From Halicephalobus mephisto (taxonomy: Eukaryota > Nematoda > Chromadorea > Rhabditida > Panagrolaimidae): a DNA stretch of 64,000 nucleotides. A program made the position numbers and the translations under genes. The stretch spans positions 186,001-250,000 of the forward strand of contig SWDT01000033.1 in the NCBI GenBank assembly GCA_009193035.1. Reading direction: 5' to 3'. The notes beneath the pieces are model-generated. The model was not told where the DNA came from. It searched no databases and saw only the letters and a program-made list of their open reading frames with translations. This document shows, piece after piece, positions 12,699 through 24,154 of this stretch (position 1 is the first letter of the stretch; every line of letters begins with the position of its first letter).

Positions 12699-13442
12699 AT
12701 AGAGTCGATTTTGAGCAAGGATTCGACTTGGAAGTCGAGTTCCCTTTTTAATTCTTTGTTGACTCAAGATTCGAGGAATCTCCTGAATGATTTATGGTCA
12801 ACAAAGCACGGCCCCGCTGGACAATGGAGAATCTCGTGCTGCTGATTCTCCGCAAAGCATCCAGCAGGAGAGCGCGTCAGGACCTTCCCTTTCGATTCTC
12901 CTTCATCCGTTGGAAGTACTTTTTACAAAAAGTGCATCTTATCATAACTACATTGCTCTTATGTCAATTTCACTGTTATTTCTCTCAAAATGGAGAAAAA
13001 TATTTTGCAAGAATGTTCAGAACTGAAAATGTTATTGTTTAGTTGAATTCCGCATGTTTGCTTCAGGAGTTGTCCATCAACTTCTTCAAATTTTTGATTT
13101 ATGTGAAAAAGGTGGATCCTGATGTTTGGTTCGGTAGAAGAAGGTTAAAATGAAGTAGAACAAGTGACAGAAATGATCAAGTTTCATTTTTATAGGCATT
13201 CTGAACAAGAGCAATCTTAGATAGTGTTTGCAAATTCCTTGTTTTTGAATTTGCTGAACACTATCCAATGTTTCCTCTTGTTACAATAGCTCATTTAGAA
13301 CAATGTTGGATAGTGTATGAAAAATCTGAAAGTGAAAGTTACGTAGGCACTATCCAGTTTTCTTCGTGATGAATTTCCCACTTACAAATTACGCCTTTTC
13401 CAATGTCGTTTCTTACCAAGGGCTATAAAGTTGAATTTTCAG
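12699..13442. other. intergenic with paired-hairpin repeat
   Basis: Shared 5' region between divergent genes. The first 200 bases are less AT-rich and hold two overlapping plus-strand frames (12787-13042) that are not convincing genes. The distal part carries the repeat listed at 13220-13355. A TATA-like ctataaa lies at about 13422, just upstream of the next start. Confidence 0.5.
13220..13355. repeat. paired-hairpin element, copy A
   Basis: Two foldbacks in tandem. The first (13220-13265) has arms GATAGTGTTTGCAAATTC and, inverted, GATAGTGTTCAGCAAATTC, an almost continuous stem of about 16 pairs with a short loop. The second (13308-13355) has arms GGATAGTG and CACTATCC around a longer loop. 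The 42-base spacer contains CTCTTGTTACAATAGCTC, similar to the spacer of copy B. The element is preceded by CAATCTTA, as copy C is by CAATCTTG. Confidence 0.7.
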
Positions 13443-13643
13443 ATGAAAACGAATATTTTATTTATTTTATTCTTCTTATTTATCGTGGTCGATGGAAGGC
13501 CTCAGGAGTACCTCTTCCATGCACCATGGGTCGAATCCAACAGAGGTGTTGATGCCTATGGAAGGATTGAGTACGGCAATCAAGGATGGGGGAATAACCT
13601 GGCTGCTGGATTCTTGCTTTGTTTCACTTGTTCCAGAGGATGA
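13443..13643 (+). CDS. putative small secreted peptide
   Basis: A 66-residue frame opens with a strong signal peptide (MKTNILFILFFLFIVVDG) followed by RPQEYLFHAPWV and a Gly/Asn/Tyr-rich part (YGNQGWGNNL), and ends CFTCSRG. The ATG lies directly after gaattttcag and about 20 bases after ctataaa. No family is recognised. An alternative model splices 13545 to 13637 (a GTGTTG donor and a ttccag acceptor), giving a different tail that stays open to 13764; the signal peptide is common to both. It could be a peptide hormone, a neuropeptide or a secreted effector of unknown role. Only the signal peptide is well supported. Confidence 0.45.
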   Translation: MKTNILFILFFLFIVVDGRPQEYLFHAPWVESNRGVDAYGRIEYGNQGWGNNLAAGFLLCFTCSRG

Positions 13644-14631
13644 GTCGCCAAAATCCCTCGAACCCTTGTATATATCAGCCATACCTTCGTCAAGTACAGA
13701 AACTACAGTTGAACTATTAATTGATCCCAAGACGCTTTTTTACCAACTTTTATTCGTTTCCTAGATCTGTGAAAATACAGTAAAACATTATTTTGACTAA
13801 TTTAATTCATGGAAAATTGTAAAATTAAGATATTAATATTTGAACAATTTTTTTGTTTGGTCTCGACAAAAATGAATTCACTTAGACCTTATTTTTGATA
13901 TTTTGATTTTTTATTGTTTTTGTATTTGATGAATGAAAGAGTATATAGCAATTATTACATCTAAAAACAACCGAAAACAGGTATTTAGAAGCGATTAAAA
14001 ACACTATTAACAAAAACGAAACTATTTCTGTTCGGACTTAAGTTAAATAACACATAATCCTTTAAATATTCTATTTACTTCTTAAATTTTCCTCAAGCAG
14101 ATGTTTCTTTTTTTCGTTTCCTTCAAAAATATCTTGATCTTTTCTATTTTCTAAAATCTACATAAAAGAAAACAACAGATTTTCCATTAATCTCTAGTAC
14201 TTATATTGACTGGGATAAAAAACAGATCTTATCAACAGCAATCTTGTTTTCGCCCTGTCAAAAACTTCAGAAATAATTTTTTATATCTATTTTATTTCTT
14301 TAAAAATGTTTACAAATAGAATTCAAGTGATTAAAACGAGAAAAGTGAATTTCAAATTACTCGGAAAAAGGAACATCAATCAGAAAATCGTCCTCCTTTC
14401 CCGATATGGACAAACTATAAACGCACTAATTTCGAACACCGTTGATTATCATCTGAATCGATTGACTATTTTGTAAATGGAAATAAACGACAGACAAGAC
14501 AAATGGAAAGCGACACGACCCACAACGTAAGAAGATTATCAGACTTCTCTTTGCCTTTGGCGATTCTCATTTTCACAACTTTCTGCGGCTTCTCAATGAC
14601 TTTACATAATTAAATTTTTATTTTTAACTGG
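13644..14631. other. AT-rich intergenic region
   Basis: Very AT-rich spacer of nearly 1 kb with many short homopolymer runs. No convincing frame, RNA gene or repeat was seen apart from the possible 3' exon of the preceding peptide gene. Confidence 0.5.
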
Positions 14632-15078
14632 ATGAATGAAATGGAGCACTCGAATACTTTAACCGCGATATTAGTCTTCTTTATGATGGCTACTTTACTG
14701 ATTCTGCTGGTCGGATTCCTATATTGTCTCTGTAGGAACTCTCGTGGAGATGGAAGTGAAGAATCAGCAACGCAAGATTCTGAAAAAGGAGAAAATTCCA
14801 CCGTTAAAACTAGAAGAAGTGGGTGTCAGAAAAACTTCAAAAAACTGCCAAATAATAGATCGAAAAGTAAGTTTCCTCACTAGAAAATATGAGTTAAGGC
14901 AACTAAAAGGAACAGCTATATATTGATGGAAACGTCGATAGTTTCCTCGACGAACTACTTGTTGAAACCTAAAAATTGTCTTTCAGTAAATAACCAGCTT
15001 GTCATCAACGTTCCAGAAAATCCATCTCATCCCGTCATCATACTGACAAAGCCTTCAGTGAGGAAACACAACGCATGA
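14632..15078 (+). CDS. small single-pass membrane protein
   Basis: Exons 14632-14866 and 14987-15078 join in phase to 108 residues. One hydrophobic segment (residues about 11-34, ILVFFMMATLLILLVGFLYC) is followed by CLCRNSRG and a basic, Ser-rich tail that ends KPSVRKHNA, consistent with a type III or signal-anchored protein with a cytosolic C-terminus. The second exon (QLVINVPENPSHPVIILTKP) has clean codon usage, which supports the splice. A second in-frame ATG three codons later is an alternative start. No family is recognised. It resembles in layout, not in sequence, the small protein at 31515-31913. The zinc-finger gene begins about 300 bases downstream on the same strand. Confidence 0.6.
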
Positions 15079-15385
15079 AAACATTCCCCCAACGACTCTA
15101 TTACGAACAAGTGCTTTCCATAAATCATTTTCAGCAATTTTGTTGCGTGCTTATCATATAATTTCCCAGATTTACCTTATACTGCTACATAATATGGGTA
15201 CTATCAATTGGTTGTTTATGAATAAAACGTTTTGTCGACGAAACTATAGAAACAGAAATCCCCACACGAAAATTGGATGGAAAAGACAATTTTTCTCTCA
15301 GTTTTCACGTAACCTTCGTACTTTACAAAGCTAGTTTACTTTTTCGTTTCTTCATCTAGGTCCTTTGATATATCGTGTTTTAACA

Positions 15386-16679
15386 ATGACGAGTAAGGTG
15401 AGGTTCCCATCATTACCGAGTATTGGGGAAGACGAGTACGTTGTAAGGCGGCCTTCGATCATAGCTCATCGGAAAGGCAAACCACCAGGAAATCCAAGTG
15501 AGTTTTTGTTTATTTTTATATAAATTTATTAATAAATTGCAGAAACTGTTGATCCTTTGTTGAAAGAAGAAATTGACCAAGTGTTAGCGACAAATTTCCA
15601 AGTTAAGGATGGGTTTCTCGTCCAAGCAAATCCATATATTCCTCCTCAGCCGTTGTCGATAACTTGTGCCAATACACCGTCAAAAACAGTTGTTTTGTTT
15701 ACCGGAGACGGCAATAGTATTACATGGAAGAGCAGATCACTCCCAGGTAGGGATTTTCGTGCTTTTCAGTAATCGTCCATATGTGAAATTTTGCAGGAAC
15801 AGCAGACGAAATTGAATCTTATCCCTGTCGTGTGTGTAATAGGGTGTTTCTCACTGGAAAAGGTTTAGAGTCTCATGCTTCCGAAGAACACGCTGAGCAA
15901 CTGGCTCAAATCAAAGAAGACATCACAGCAATTGCGACAGAATGGAGATGTAGGGAGATCCAACAAGGCAAACGGCAAATCGGACCTACTCCAACTATCC
16001 GACCCAAAAGGAACATAGTGTTCAGACAGAAATCTCCAGGAGTCTACGAGGTCTGTCCAATCTGTGATGTTGCTATCAAGATGGATACACCTGATGCCTT
16101 GGAAAAACACAAGCAAAGACATGTCCATCTCAACGGCCAAACCACTAACGATCTCACTTGCATCCGATGCTCGAAGACGTTTGCTTCTCAGATGGCATTC
16201 GCCAAGCACATGACGATTCATAAGAGGTCATACGTGTGTAGGATATGTGAGGCCAAATTTTCCTTATTTTCGGATTTAATGAAACACAAGCAAGAAACCC
16301 ACAAAGGTATGTTAATTATTTCTTCCAACCGTTACTCATGTTTTTCAGAATCACGACGAGTGACTTCACTTCAAAGGAAGCCCTCAGAGACTACGAATGT
16401 GTCTGCTTGCTGTGGCAAATGTGGTCTTTCATTTCAGAAAGCGGAGTTGCTCGTCAAGCATTATCTAACAGTTCATCAGCAAACTTCATTCACTGCTAGG
16501 ACTCGAATCAAGGGAATGCCGGACTATTTCTTCATAGTGAAAGACGGCAACGTCAGCTTCCAATGTTGTGACACCGTCTTCGACACGAGGTTATTTCCGT
16601 CTTCCTTTCATTTTAATGATTATTTATTTGCAGATCATCATTTATCTCCCACAGGTCGTCTCACATCCAGACCAGCTAG
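15386..16679 (+). CDS. C2H2 zinc-finger protein, six fingers
   Basis: Exons 15386-15497, 15543-15746, 15797-16306, 16349-16589 and 16634-16679 join in phase to 370 residues. The N-terminal 110 residues have no known domain. Then come six C2H2-type units starting at YPCRVCNRVF, VCPICDVAI, TCIRCSKTF, YVCRICEAKF, CCGKCGLSF and FQCCDTVF; each has the hydrophobic core positions and a His pair. The last finger is completed only by splicing: its histidines (SHRSSH) lie in the short final exon. An unspliced reading of that region would destroy the finger. Likely a nuclear DNA- or RNA-binding protein. The specific orthologue is not recognised. The finger spacing is irregular, so it is not a tandem-linker type factor. 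Confidence 0.82.
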
Positions 16680-17295
16680 TGAGGCATCTCCACGTAAAAT
16701 CCTGACTTCAATATACGAGTATGTGCAAGCACAATAAAACTACAGGTGTTTTTTGTGAAAACGACTAAAAATCCAATCTGATCATCTGAATAAAAACTTT
16801 GAGTTTGACAACTTTACTCCTTTTGCACACAAAATCTTTCGTAAAATTTGACCAAAAATAGACTACACGTCTTCAAGGTTGAAGCTTGTGACCGTCGAGG
16901 GTCGGTATGTGCTTCCACTTTGATATTGTTCTCTTTTCGATGACCCAGAGTAGATCTGCTGATGACTGAGGGATTTCTGTTTATGATGACTCCTTATCTT
17001 GGGATACTGCACCAGTCCTGATCCAATAGCGAATGAATCCGGTCTTTTTTCCAGCTAAAATTAACTTTTAGCTCCACAATGAGATTCCACAAGTTAGTCA
17101 AACAACAAAGATGATATTCTTTATCAGTCGGATCTCAAACATTTGTTAATTTTCAGGGATAAGTCTTCGAGTCATCATCGAGGTCAAAGAATTAATTAGG
17201 GGGGCAGTTCATTGCAGAAATGTCATTTTCACACATGAGATCAAATCATTCAATGCTGGAGGCACAGGGATAGTTAGAAGTCAGTAAAAACCACT
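16680..17295. other. intergenic between convergent genes
   Basis: AT-rich 3' flank between the zinc-finger gene (+) and liprin-alpha (-). An AATAAA lies at about 16789. No gene was seen. Confidence 0.5.
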
Positions 17296-20200
17296 TCAGG
17301 CCGTCAATCGACCTTCTTTGCTTTTTTTAAGTACCTTTACAATGTGTTCTGGAATCGGCACCGATGACACTTCTGATCTAGCTCTATTTGCCAGTTTCCG
17401 GAATTCGGATTCCAACAACTGTCGAGACCTCTCATCTTGTTGTGGGATCTGGAGCATAACAGCGAGAGCTTGAGCATCAAAAGTTTCATCAAAGGCTATG
17501 AGAGCTCCATGGACACCAGAGTCACGAAGGTTATGAGAATAACTTCCAAGACCGATTTCTTCGCACCATTTAATTACTCGTTCATTTGACCAAACCATAA
17601 TATCTAAAATATCCTTGTCTTTTAAGTCACAAAAGAAATTCACTTACCAATATTTTCATTTTCTGCAGACTTCCTTCTTTCATCCAAGGCTTTTTTCTGG
17701 TATTTCAACACCCCAAGACAAATAACACCATGAGCAAAGCTTGTTCTGTAACAAAAACCATTACTAACAGAAAATAACCCGAAAACTCACTTATGAAAAC
17801 TGTCGACCATCTTCAGATGTACCCTTAGGTCTCGTTTGCTCAGATGTTCCAGCATTCTGGCATCAACCAGACACTCCATAAACTCGCTTCTGTACTTCCC
17901 TAGACCCAATGAAGGGAGCCATTCGTTTCCAATCCACTCGTGATTCATTTCCCCGTAAGCAGTAGACTGTCTAGTGGCTCTAGGAGCGCTAGGTGAGGTC
18001 AAGGCGACCATCTCCTGTATCGCCAGTCTCAACTTCAGTCTATGAAGAGGATTAGAAATCCCAATTTCCTGTTGGATTTCTTGATCACTGAGAGCCGACA
18101 TGATAGCTCCAGATTTCACGTTAGCTCTACAAGCTGCCACATACCAAGCTGGCATCCCTACCCATTGCTCGAGCCAGGCAACCACAGTCGGTCCGTTCCA
18201 AAGAGCGAAGGGAGTTCTCGCCTTGAACGCTTCTTCCAGGAGTTCATTCTTCTTTTTCTTTCTCCTGTCAAAGTCCGATCTAGACGCGGGGATTCCTCCA
18301 TTAGTCCCCTTCATGTTACCAATATTCTGGAAGAAAGAATCACTCGGGCCAATGGAGTTCATCTCGCTATCACTGTAAGCGCCATTCTCCCCGTTTCTTC
18401 TAATGTATTCTTGGCTCTTGTTCTTCTTCCCGAACAGTCTACCCAGACTTTTGAGTCCACTCGTGCTGCTCGATCTCTTCTTCAATTTCCCAGGGGCTTG
18501 CATATCACTCATGTAAGCATCAATTGATCCCGATCTGGAGCTGCTAGGAGACATTCTCTCATTATAGTCGTCTAGATTCCCTTGGAGAGCCTGTTGCATT
18601 CTGTCTAACCTGGCGCTTCGAGGGAGATACTCTTCTTCCGCCCCGTAATCAGCATAATCTTGTCGGTAATTAGAAGTGCTAGCGTTGGCCGGAAGAGTAG
18701 AATACTTATTCATCAAGTAATCAAATTGCGGACTCTGTCTGGGGGTAGACCGCGTAGTGATTCCGGAGTCGTCATAAGCTCCAGGCCAGACTGACCTCTC
18801 CATCTGTTCTGCCTGTTGCCGTTCTTCTTGAATCAACCGGATTTCACTATTGATAGCATCAAGCCTCTCTTGGAGCATAGAAGCCAATGCATGAGGATCA
18901 CTCTGGTTCAAGCCAACTTGTTGCTGGAGTTGATTATCATTCCCAAGTTCCAACATTGAATTCGAGCTGGAAAACGCTTGTTGAACATTAGCCAAAACAT
19001 GGGCTTGTTGAAGTCTATCCCATTCCTGTTCATTGAGAGTCTGAACTTTAGTTGGATCATCTTGAACAGCGTAAGCTCTTCCTTTCTGAACCCGTCTTTG
19101 AGTCAATGGAGTAGTTGTTGGAACAGCTTCAGTCGTTGGAGGAATGATTGGAGCAGTTTGGCTTTGATCCATAGTCTGAGGTCCAGGATAGTAGTTTCCA
19201 TTGAGTCGACTGTAGAATTGAGCAGTTCTCAGCGAATACAACTGATTCCTCAGTGAATCAATTTCCTTGCGCAATTCCTCGTTGTCTCGAACTAATCTTT
19301 CTTTCGTTCGCTGAACTTGATCATAAAGCTTCTTCGTATTCTCCAGTTGCTGCATCAGTTCATTCTTCTCCGTTACCTGTTGCATTCTTTCCTTCAAATG
19401 CAGTTGCAATCTGTCATTCGATTCAGAAAGGAGCTTATCCACAGTGCTAGATAATCTTTGGTTCTGTTCCTCATTCATTTTCTCACGTTGCAAAGCCCTC
19501 TCAAGTTCAGCATTCTTCTCTTCTATAATACTTTCTAATTTGATTACCGTCTCTTCCGCTGAGAGTTGTTTCCTTTCTGCAGCTGACAGTGCTTCCATTC
19601 GTTGTTGAAGTTCTGCTTCAACGGATGGCAGGGATTCAGCCTTCTTCAGATTCTGAGCCAATTGATCCTCAGCTAATTCCAGTCTTTGCTTCAAATTCAG
19701 GAGCTGTTCACTGTTCAACCGCAAAGCAGCGTCTTTATTGGCCAATTCCTGCTCAATCTTGTCATGGAGATCCTTCATACAACTGGCTTCTCTCTGAGCT
19801 GTCAAGAACCGAGATTCTAGGTTCTGAATCTTAGCCTCTTGTTCTACCCTTTCTGCTTCAAATTCTTGAATTTGATGCTCACTCTTCAACGACGCTTCTT
19901 TGGCTGAACTGAGTTCTTTCTCTATGGTAGATAATTGGTTTTCTAGTTCCGCATTCCTAGAACTGAGTTCATTTGTTTGCTGGAGACTCGAATTCAAATC
20001 TTGAGACAATCTGTCGATCTGCTCTTGCAGCTCTACAATTCTAGCTGCATGTTCATTACCGATTTCGTTTGCTTTCTGAGCATCCACTCCATTGATCTGT
20101 AAAGAATTGCTTTTCTAATATACAGAAATAACAGACTTACATGTTTAGCGTGTTCCTCAGCTTCCGCCGCGGCAACAGCGAGCTTGGACTTTAGCGCATT

Positions 20201-20878
20201 GTTCTCGTCGGCCTTCTGATTAAGCTCTTCTTCCAGAGCTGCTACCCTTTCCATCGCCACTTTTAATCTTTCTCTGACTTTCTCATCTAGAGCCTTGTGG
20301 TGCTCGAATAAGGATTTTAACGCTTTGAGAACCTCGACTTCTGAAGAGACTCCTGCCGGAGACTGAGCTTGTCTCTTGATGACAGTCATCTTGAGGGACC
20401 TTTCATGTCTCGAAACGAGACATTCCAGATGCTCTAGTAATAGTCGTGTGTTGTTCCTTTCCGCCTTGAGCTCGACAATCTCCTCATCTCTCTCTAGAAT
20501 TTGTTCTCGAAGCATAGCAATCTCCCTCGTCATCATAGGGACTTCCTGGAATCAATTCTCAAAATTACTCCTAATTAAAATAAAACCCACTCCATGGACA
20601 TACTCTTGTTGAACTTCAATTTGCCGATGTAGCTGGTCTTTTTCCTTTTCTACTTCCCTTAGTCTTGTATTCAACTCATCATTGTGTTGTTCCGTCTCCC
20701 TTAGCTGATCCAGCAGCTTATCCCTCTGTTCAAGCATATTTACCATGAGTCTTTCCAGTTTCTCGTCCGGAATCATTTGACGGCCTTGCTCGTCCGTGAG
20801 CAACTGGACAGCTTGACTGGTATCTTCAGGGATAGGCGGCATCATGTCTTGATCCGCAGGATGTGTGTTCCAACTCAT
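17296..20878 (-). CDS. syd-2: liprin-alpha, presynaptic scaffold
   Basis: Minus-strand exons 20878-20591, 20545-20141, 20096-17791, 17745-17648 and 17603-17296 join in phase to 1134 residues, the usual liprin-alpha size. The N-terminus has the conserved acidic start (MMPPIPED) and the block [18 protein letters not shown], which is almost invariant in the family, then [18 protein letters not shown] and several hundred residues of coiled coil. A low-complexity linker (about residues 560-830) leads to three SAM domains: [32 protein letters not shown], and [18 protein letters not shown] in the last exons. Liprin-alpha organises the presynaptic active zone and binds LAR phosphatases, kinesin-3 and RIM/ELKS-type partners. 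The short penultimate exon (98 nt) links SAM2 to SAM3. The start ATG is preceded by a conventional flank; no upstream exon is needed. Confidence 0.96.
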
Positions 20879-22214
20879 CTCTACCCTACTGTGAAATCAA
20901 ATTGAGCAAGAAGTCGGGGATCCTGCTTCGGTTGAATAAATAATGGAGAAATGATGACTTAGTTTGGGATCATGCTGGGATTTGGCACTGCAATTTCTAT
21001 ATATCAAATTTTGTAAAATAACAAATCTCGGAAGAAAAATCAATACACGTAATTCCTAGTCTTCAAGGTTAGGCCTGTAATAGTCAATGTGAAATCAATA
21101 CCTTCCTGGCATAGAATTCCAGTGAGCTAAATAGGGTTCCCAGGAATTCCGTATAAAAAGATTCATGATGAAAAACCAATGACTAACGGGAAGAGTGGAC
21201 GGAAGACTCCCAAAAAAGAACAAAATCGAAGAGCCTGGCCAAATTTGTTGGAAGAGAGCTAACGGACAAAAGCAAACGAGCCAACTAGTTTTCGTTGGCA
21301 ATCGAGCGTGGTTTGCCGGGCCTCGGACTAAAGGAGCCGGTCCTCTCACTAACTCGGACTGACAAACGCTGCACACACAACTTGAGAAGGACGCTATGGA
21401 CAAACGCGTTCGCTTACTGACCGCAATGCCAAAGGTGAACTTGTCGAGAAATTGATTGAACGCGGCTGGCAGATTGGTCGACCTTTTGATTGAATCCATT
21501 TCCGAATATCTCGATCAGCAAGAAGAGAGCGCGCAAGTGGCTGTAAACATTGCAAGAGCTCTCGAGGATAATCTGAGCACCGAGAGTTGATATCATCTCA
21601 CGCTAAAGAGCGGAACACTCATCTCATATGTCAGACTAGATTTGAAACACTTGTAAATAATGAACATTCCCTCAGGGTTAATTACTCAATCACTCAAACT
21701 GCGCAATTGCTCACATTAAAGTAGAAAAACGAGAAACAAGTTTCGATCAAACTCCCAAAACGGAAAACAAAAGAATTATTAGACAGGCGGATCAGTTGAT
21801 CGCTTTATTAGTCCTTTGTCGTACAAGAGTCGAGAAAATTGAAAAATTCAAACATACGTATTTCCGCAATTTGGCACTCCAAACAGTAAGCCAAAGTTTT
21901 TTATTTGTCCTACTTTCCGTCCGTGGTAATTATGCCCTAGTTCTAATAATGGAAAAAACCGACTAGATCGGATAAAACTAGACTCTAGTTGCCGACCTTG
22001 TCTTTTTTCATGCCGTCCAAGGGGCCAAATAAGGCGGAACTTATTGTTTTTTCCTACTGATGCGATTCGAACTTTCCGATCTCTAGTTTTTTTGTCTTTA
22101 TTTTTGATTTTTTTCTCGAAATTGCAACACAATTTCCATTTTTTAAATTTCATCGAATTAACATTGTTCCATTTCTTGAATTGAACTGATTTTTTGCGTT
22201 TTTGGAGATATTCA
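20879..22214. other. divergent intergenic region
   Basis: About 1.3 kb between liprin-alpha (-) and the dehydrogenase (+); presumed promoter region of both. A somewhat G+C-richer stretch at 21100-21600 gives overlapping frames on both strands without coding character. No RNA gene or repeat is convincing. Confidence 0.5.
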
Positions 22215-23990
22215 ATGAAGTCAAACTTAGCAAATATGAATTCTACGGTGTTGGAGGATCCAGGGGTCGTTGTCAGTTCCTTCGGGATCGTCCTGCTTCT
22301 GAAGGTTCTGGTTGTTGGAGGTTAGTTATTTTTCATTATTTTTAATACAAAATTCCGAAAGAATAGAAATTCCGATTCAGAGATGAGTAGGAAATGTCAA
22401 AAGATTACCTTTATAATGCTGGAAAAAATTGTAATCTTTTCAATTTTTATTTGAAAGTAGTTGCATATTTCCGTTTTTAATTTTCTAATTTCTCTGCTTC
22501 CAGTGTAGTCCGCTAGCGAGGCTCGAACTGGCACTCTGGGACTGCTTCCTCCACTCTCCGTCCTTTATCAGAGCTCAAAGTATGCTAAACCTCAAGCTCT
22601 CTTGTTTTGCAACTGATGCTTGACTGATTAGACTAGAGTCTCTGTGCTTTTCTAGCAGACTGCTCTTTGTACAAAAATAAGCTCGACTTTATTTCTTCTA
22701 CGTGAAAGCTGTCCCAAGCAGTTTTGTTTTAAATTCAATAAAATTCAACTTTTTGTTTTATTTTTTGCGACGAAATGACGGATACCAACGTTCAAGAAAG
22801 AGGTTAGGCTTTGAAATTGATCTTTGGAATTTTATTTTTTGGTTAATGATAATCAATCAAAAATCGGTTTCTTAATTACATTGGAATGCAACTTTTTGCG
22901 CATTTAAAAAATAATTTTTGCAAAATTAAATGAATTTTTAAAAATTACATAATTCATTTTTTTAGTTGTAATTTTTTAGAAATGCTTTAATTTTATGTTT
23001 TCAGTTCCGGTAGCAGTGGTGGTCCAGTACATTTGGGACTTCCTTTTTGTGGTCGTGCTGACCTTGTATTACGTCGTCGAAGGCTCCATCAAGGCCGTCT
23101 TGCCGTCTGGAGTCCTCCCGAGAAAAGACGTCCGCGGAAAAGTGATCCTCATCACGGGAACAGGTTCTGGCATCGGAAGACTCTCTGCCATCAGATTTGG
23201 AGAACTCGGAGCTAGAGTGGTCCTCTGGGATGTGAACGAGAAGCTCAATCTCGAGACTCTGGCGATTTTGAAGAAGAACGGAGTTGACGCCACAGCCTAC
23301 ACTGTCGACATCTCCAACAGACATGCCATTTACGAAGCTGCGGATAAGGTGAAACAGGAAGTCGGAGACGTCGATATCCTCTTCAACAACGCCGGAATCG
23401 TCAGTGGAAAGAAAATCTTCGACAACAACGACGATTTGATGGAAAAGACCGTCGCAGTAAACACCACTTCTTTGTTCTTCGTAAGTTCTCCCATCGATAA
23501 TTACGATAATTGTGACTTTCAGACAACGAAGGCCTTCCTCCCGAAAATGCTGGTGAAGAACGAAGGCCACATCGTTACCCTCGCTTCCATGGCAGGAAAA
23601 TCAGGAACAGCAGGTCTTGTGGACTACTGCGCTTCCAAATTCGGTGCTGTTGGATTCAACGAGTCTCTCAGAGCAGAAATGGCCAGTTTAGGAAAAAACA
23701 TCCACGTAACCACCATCTGTCCTTACTACATCAACACAGGAATGTTCGATGGAGTCGAAACTTATGCCCCTCTCTGTTTACCCATTTTGGAACCAGAATA
23801 TGTTGTTGACAGAATCGTCGAAGCAATTCTAACAAATCAGGCTGATCTTTACTTGCCCAGATTCTGCTACACTCTCGCTGCATGTGCCGCTTTCCTCCCC
23901 TACAAAGCGAGCTTCACTGTCGCTCAGTACCTCGGAGTTCATCGTACCATGGATCATTTCACCGGAAGAACCGCGAAGAAAACCAATTAG
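22215..23990 (+). CDS. membrane-anchored short-chain dehydrogenase/reductase
   Basis: Exons 22215-22320, 23005-23480 and 23523-23990 join in phase to 349 residues. An alternative first exon, 22775-22802, fits equally well. Hydrophobic N-terminal stretches (WDFLFVVVLTLYYVV) precede the Rossmann fold with TGTGSGIG, the NNAG motif (LFNNAGIVSG), a serine in LASMAGKSG and the catalytic YCASK. The pattern matches the HSD17B11/RDH10-like group (C. elegans dhs family), NAD(P)-dependent enzymes acting on sterols, retinoids or lipids on the ER or lipid droplets. The G before each GTTAG donor supplies the first base of Val in the second exon. A start at the ATG at 22995 is in frame but lies inside the acceptor tttatgttttcag, so it is less likely. 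The substrate is not known. Confidence 0.88.
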
Positions 23991-24154
23991 TCTTAGCCAC
24001 AAGTTTCATCAATTACTCGATTTTTGAACCTTCATATTGGAAACAAAAATAAAACATTTAATTTCCCCCAAGTCGTCCAATCATTTCTTTCATCAAAAAT
24101 TAGGCCCTTCACATGAAACAACTTATACATGAATAAATTAGACCAGTGCACATC

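Noticed and set aside
12787..13042. Two overlapping plus-strand frames of about 80 codons
   Set aside because: Codon use looks fair only in the first 40 codons; no homology, no partner exon, and the two frames exclude each other.
21095..21596. Overlapping frames in a less AT-rich patch upstream of liprin-alpha
   Set aside because: Frames on both strands, no domain, no splice signals in phase; composition effect.
22505..22600. Minus-strand B-box-like GTTCGAGCC suggesting a tRNA
   Set aside because: The T stem pairs imperfectly, no matching 5' acceptor arm (TCCGCTA) or A box lies at the right distance.
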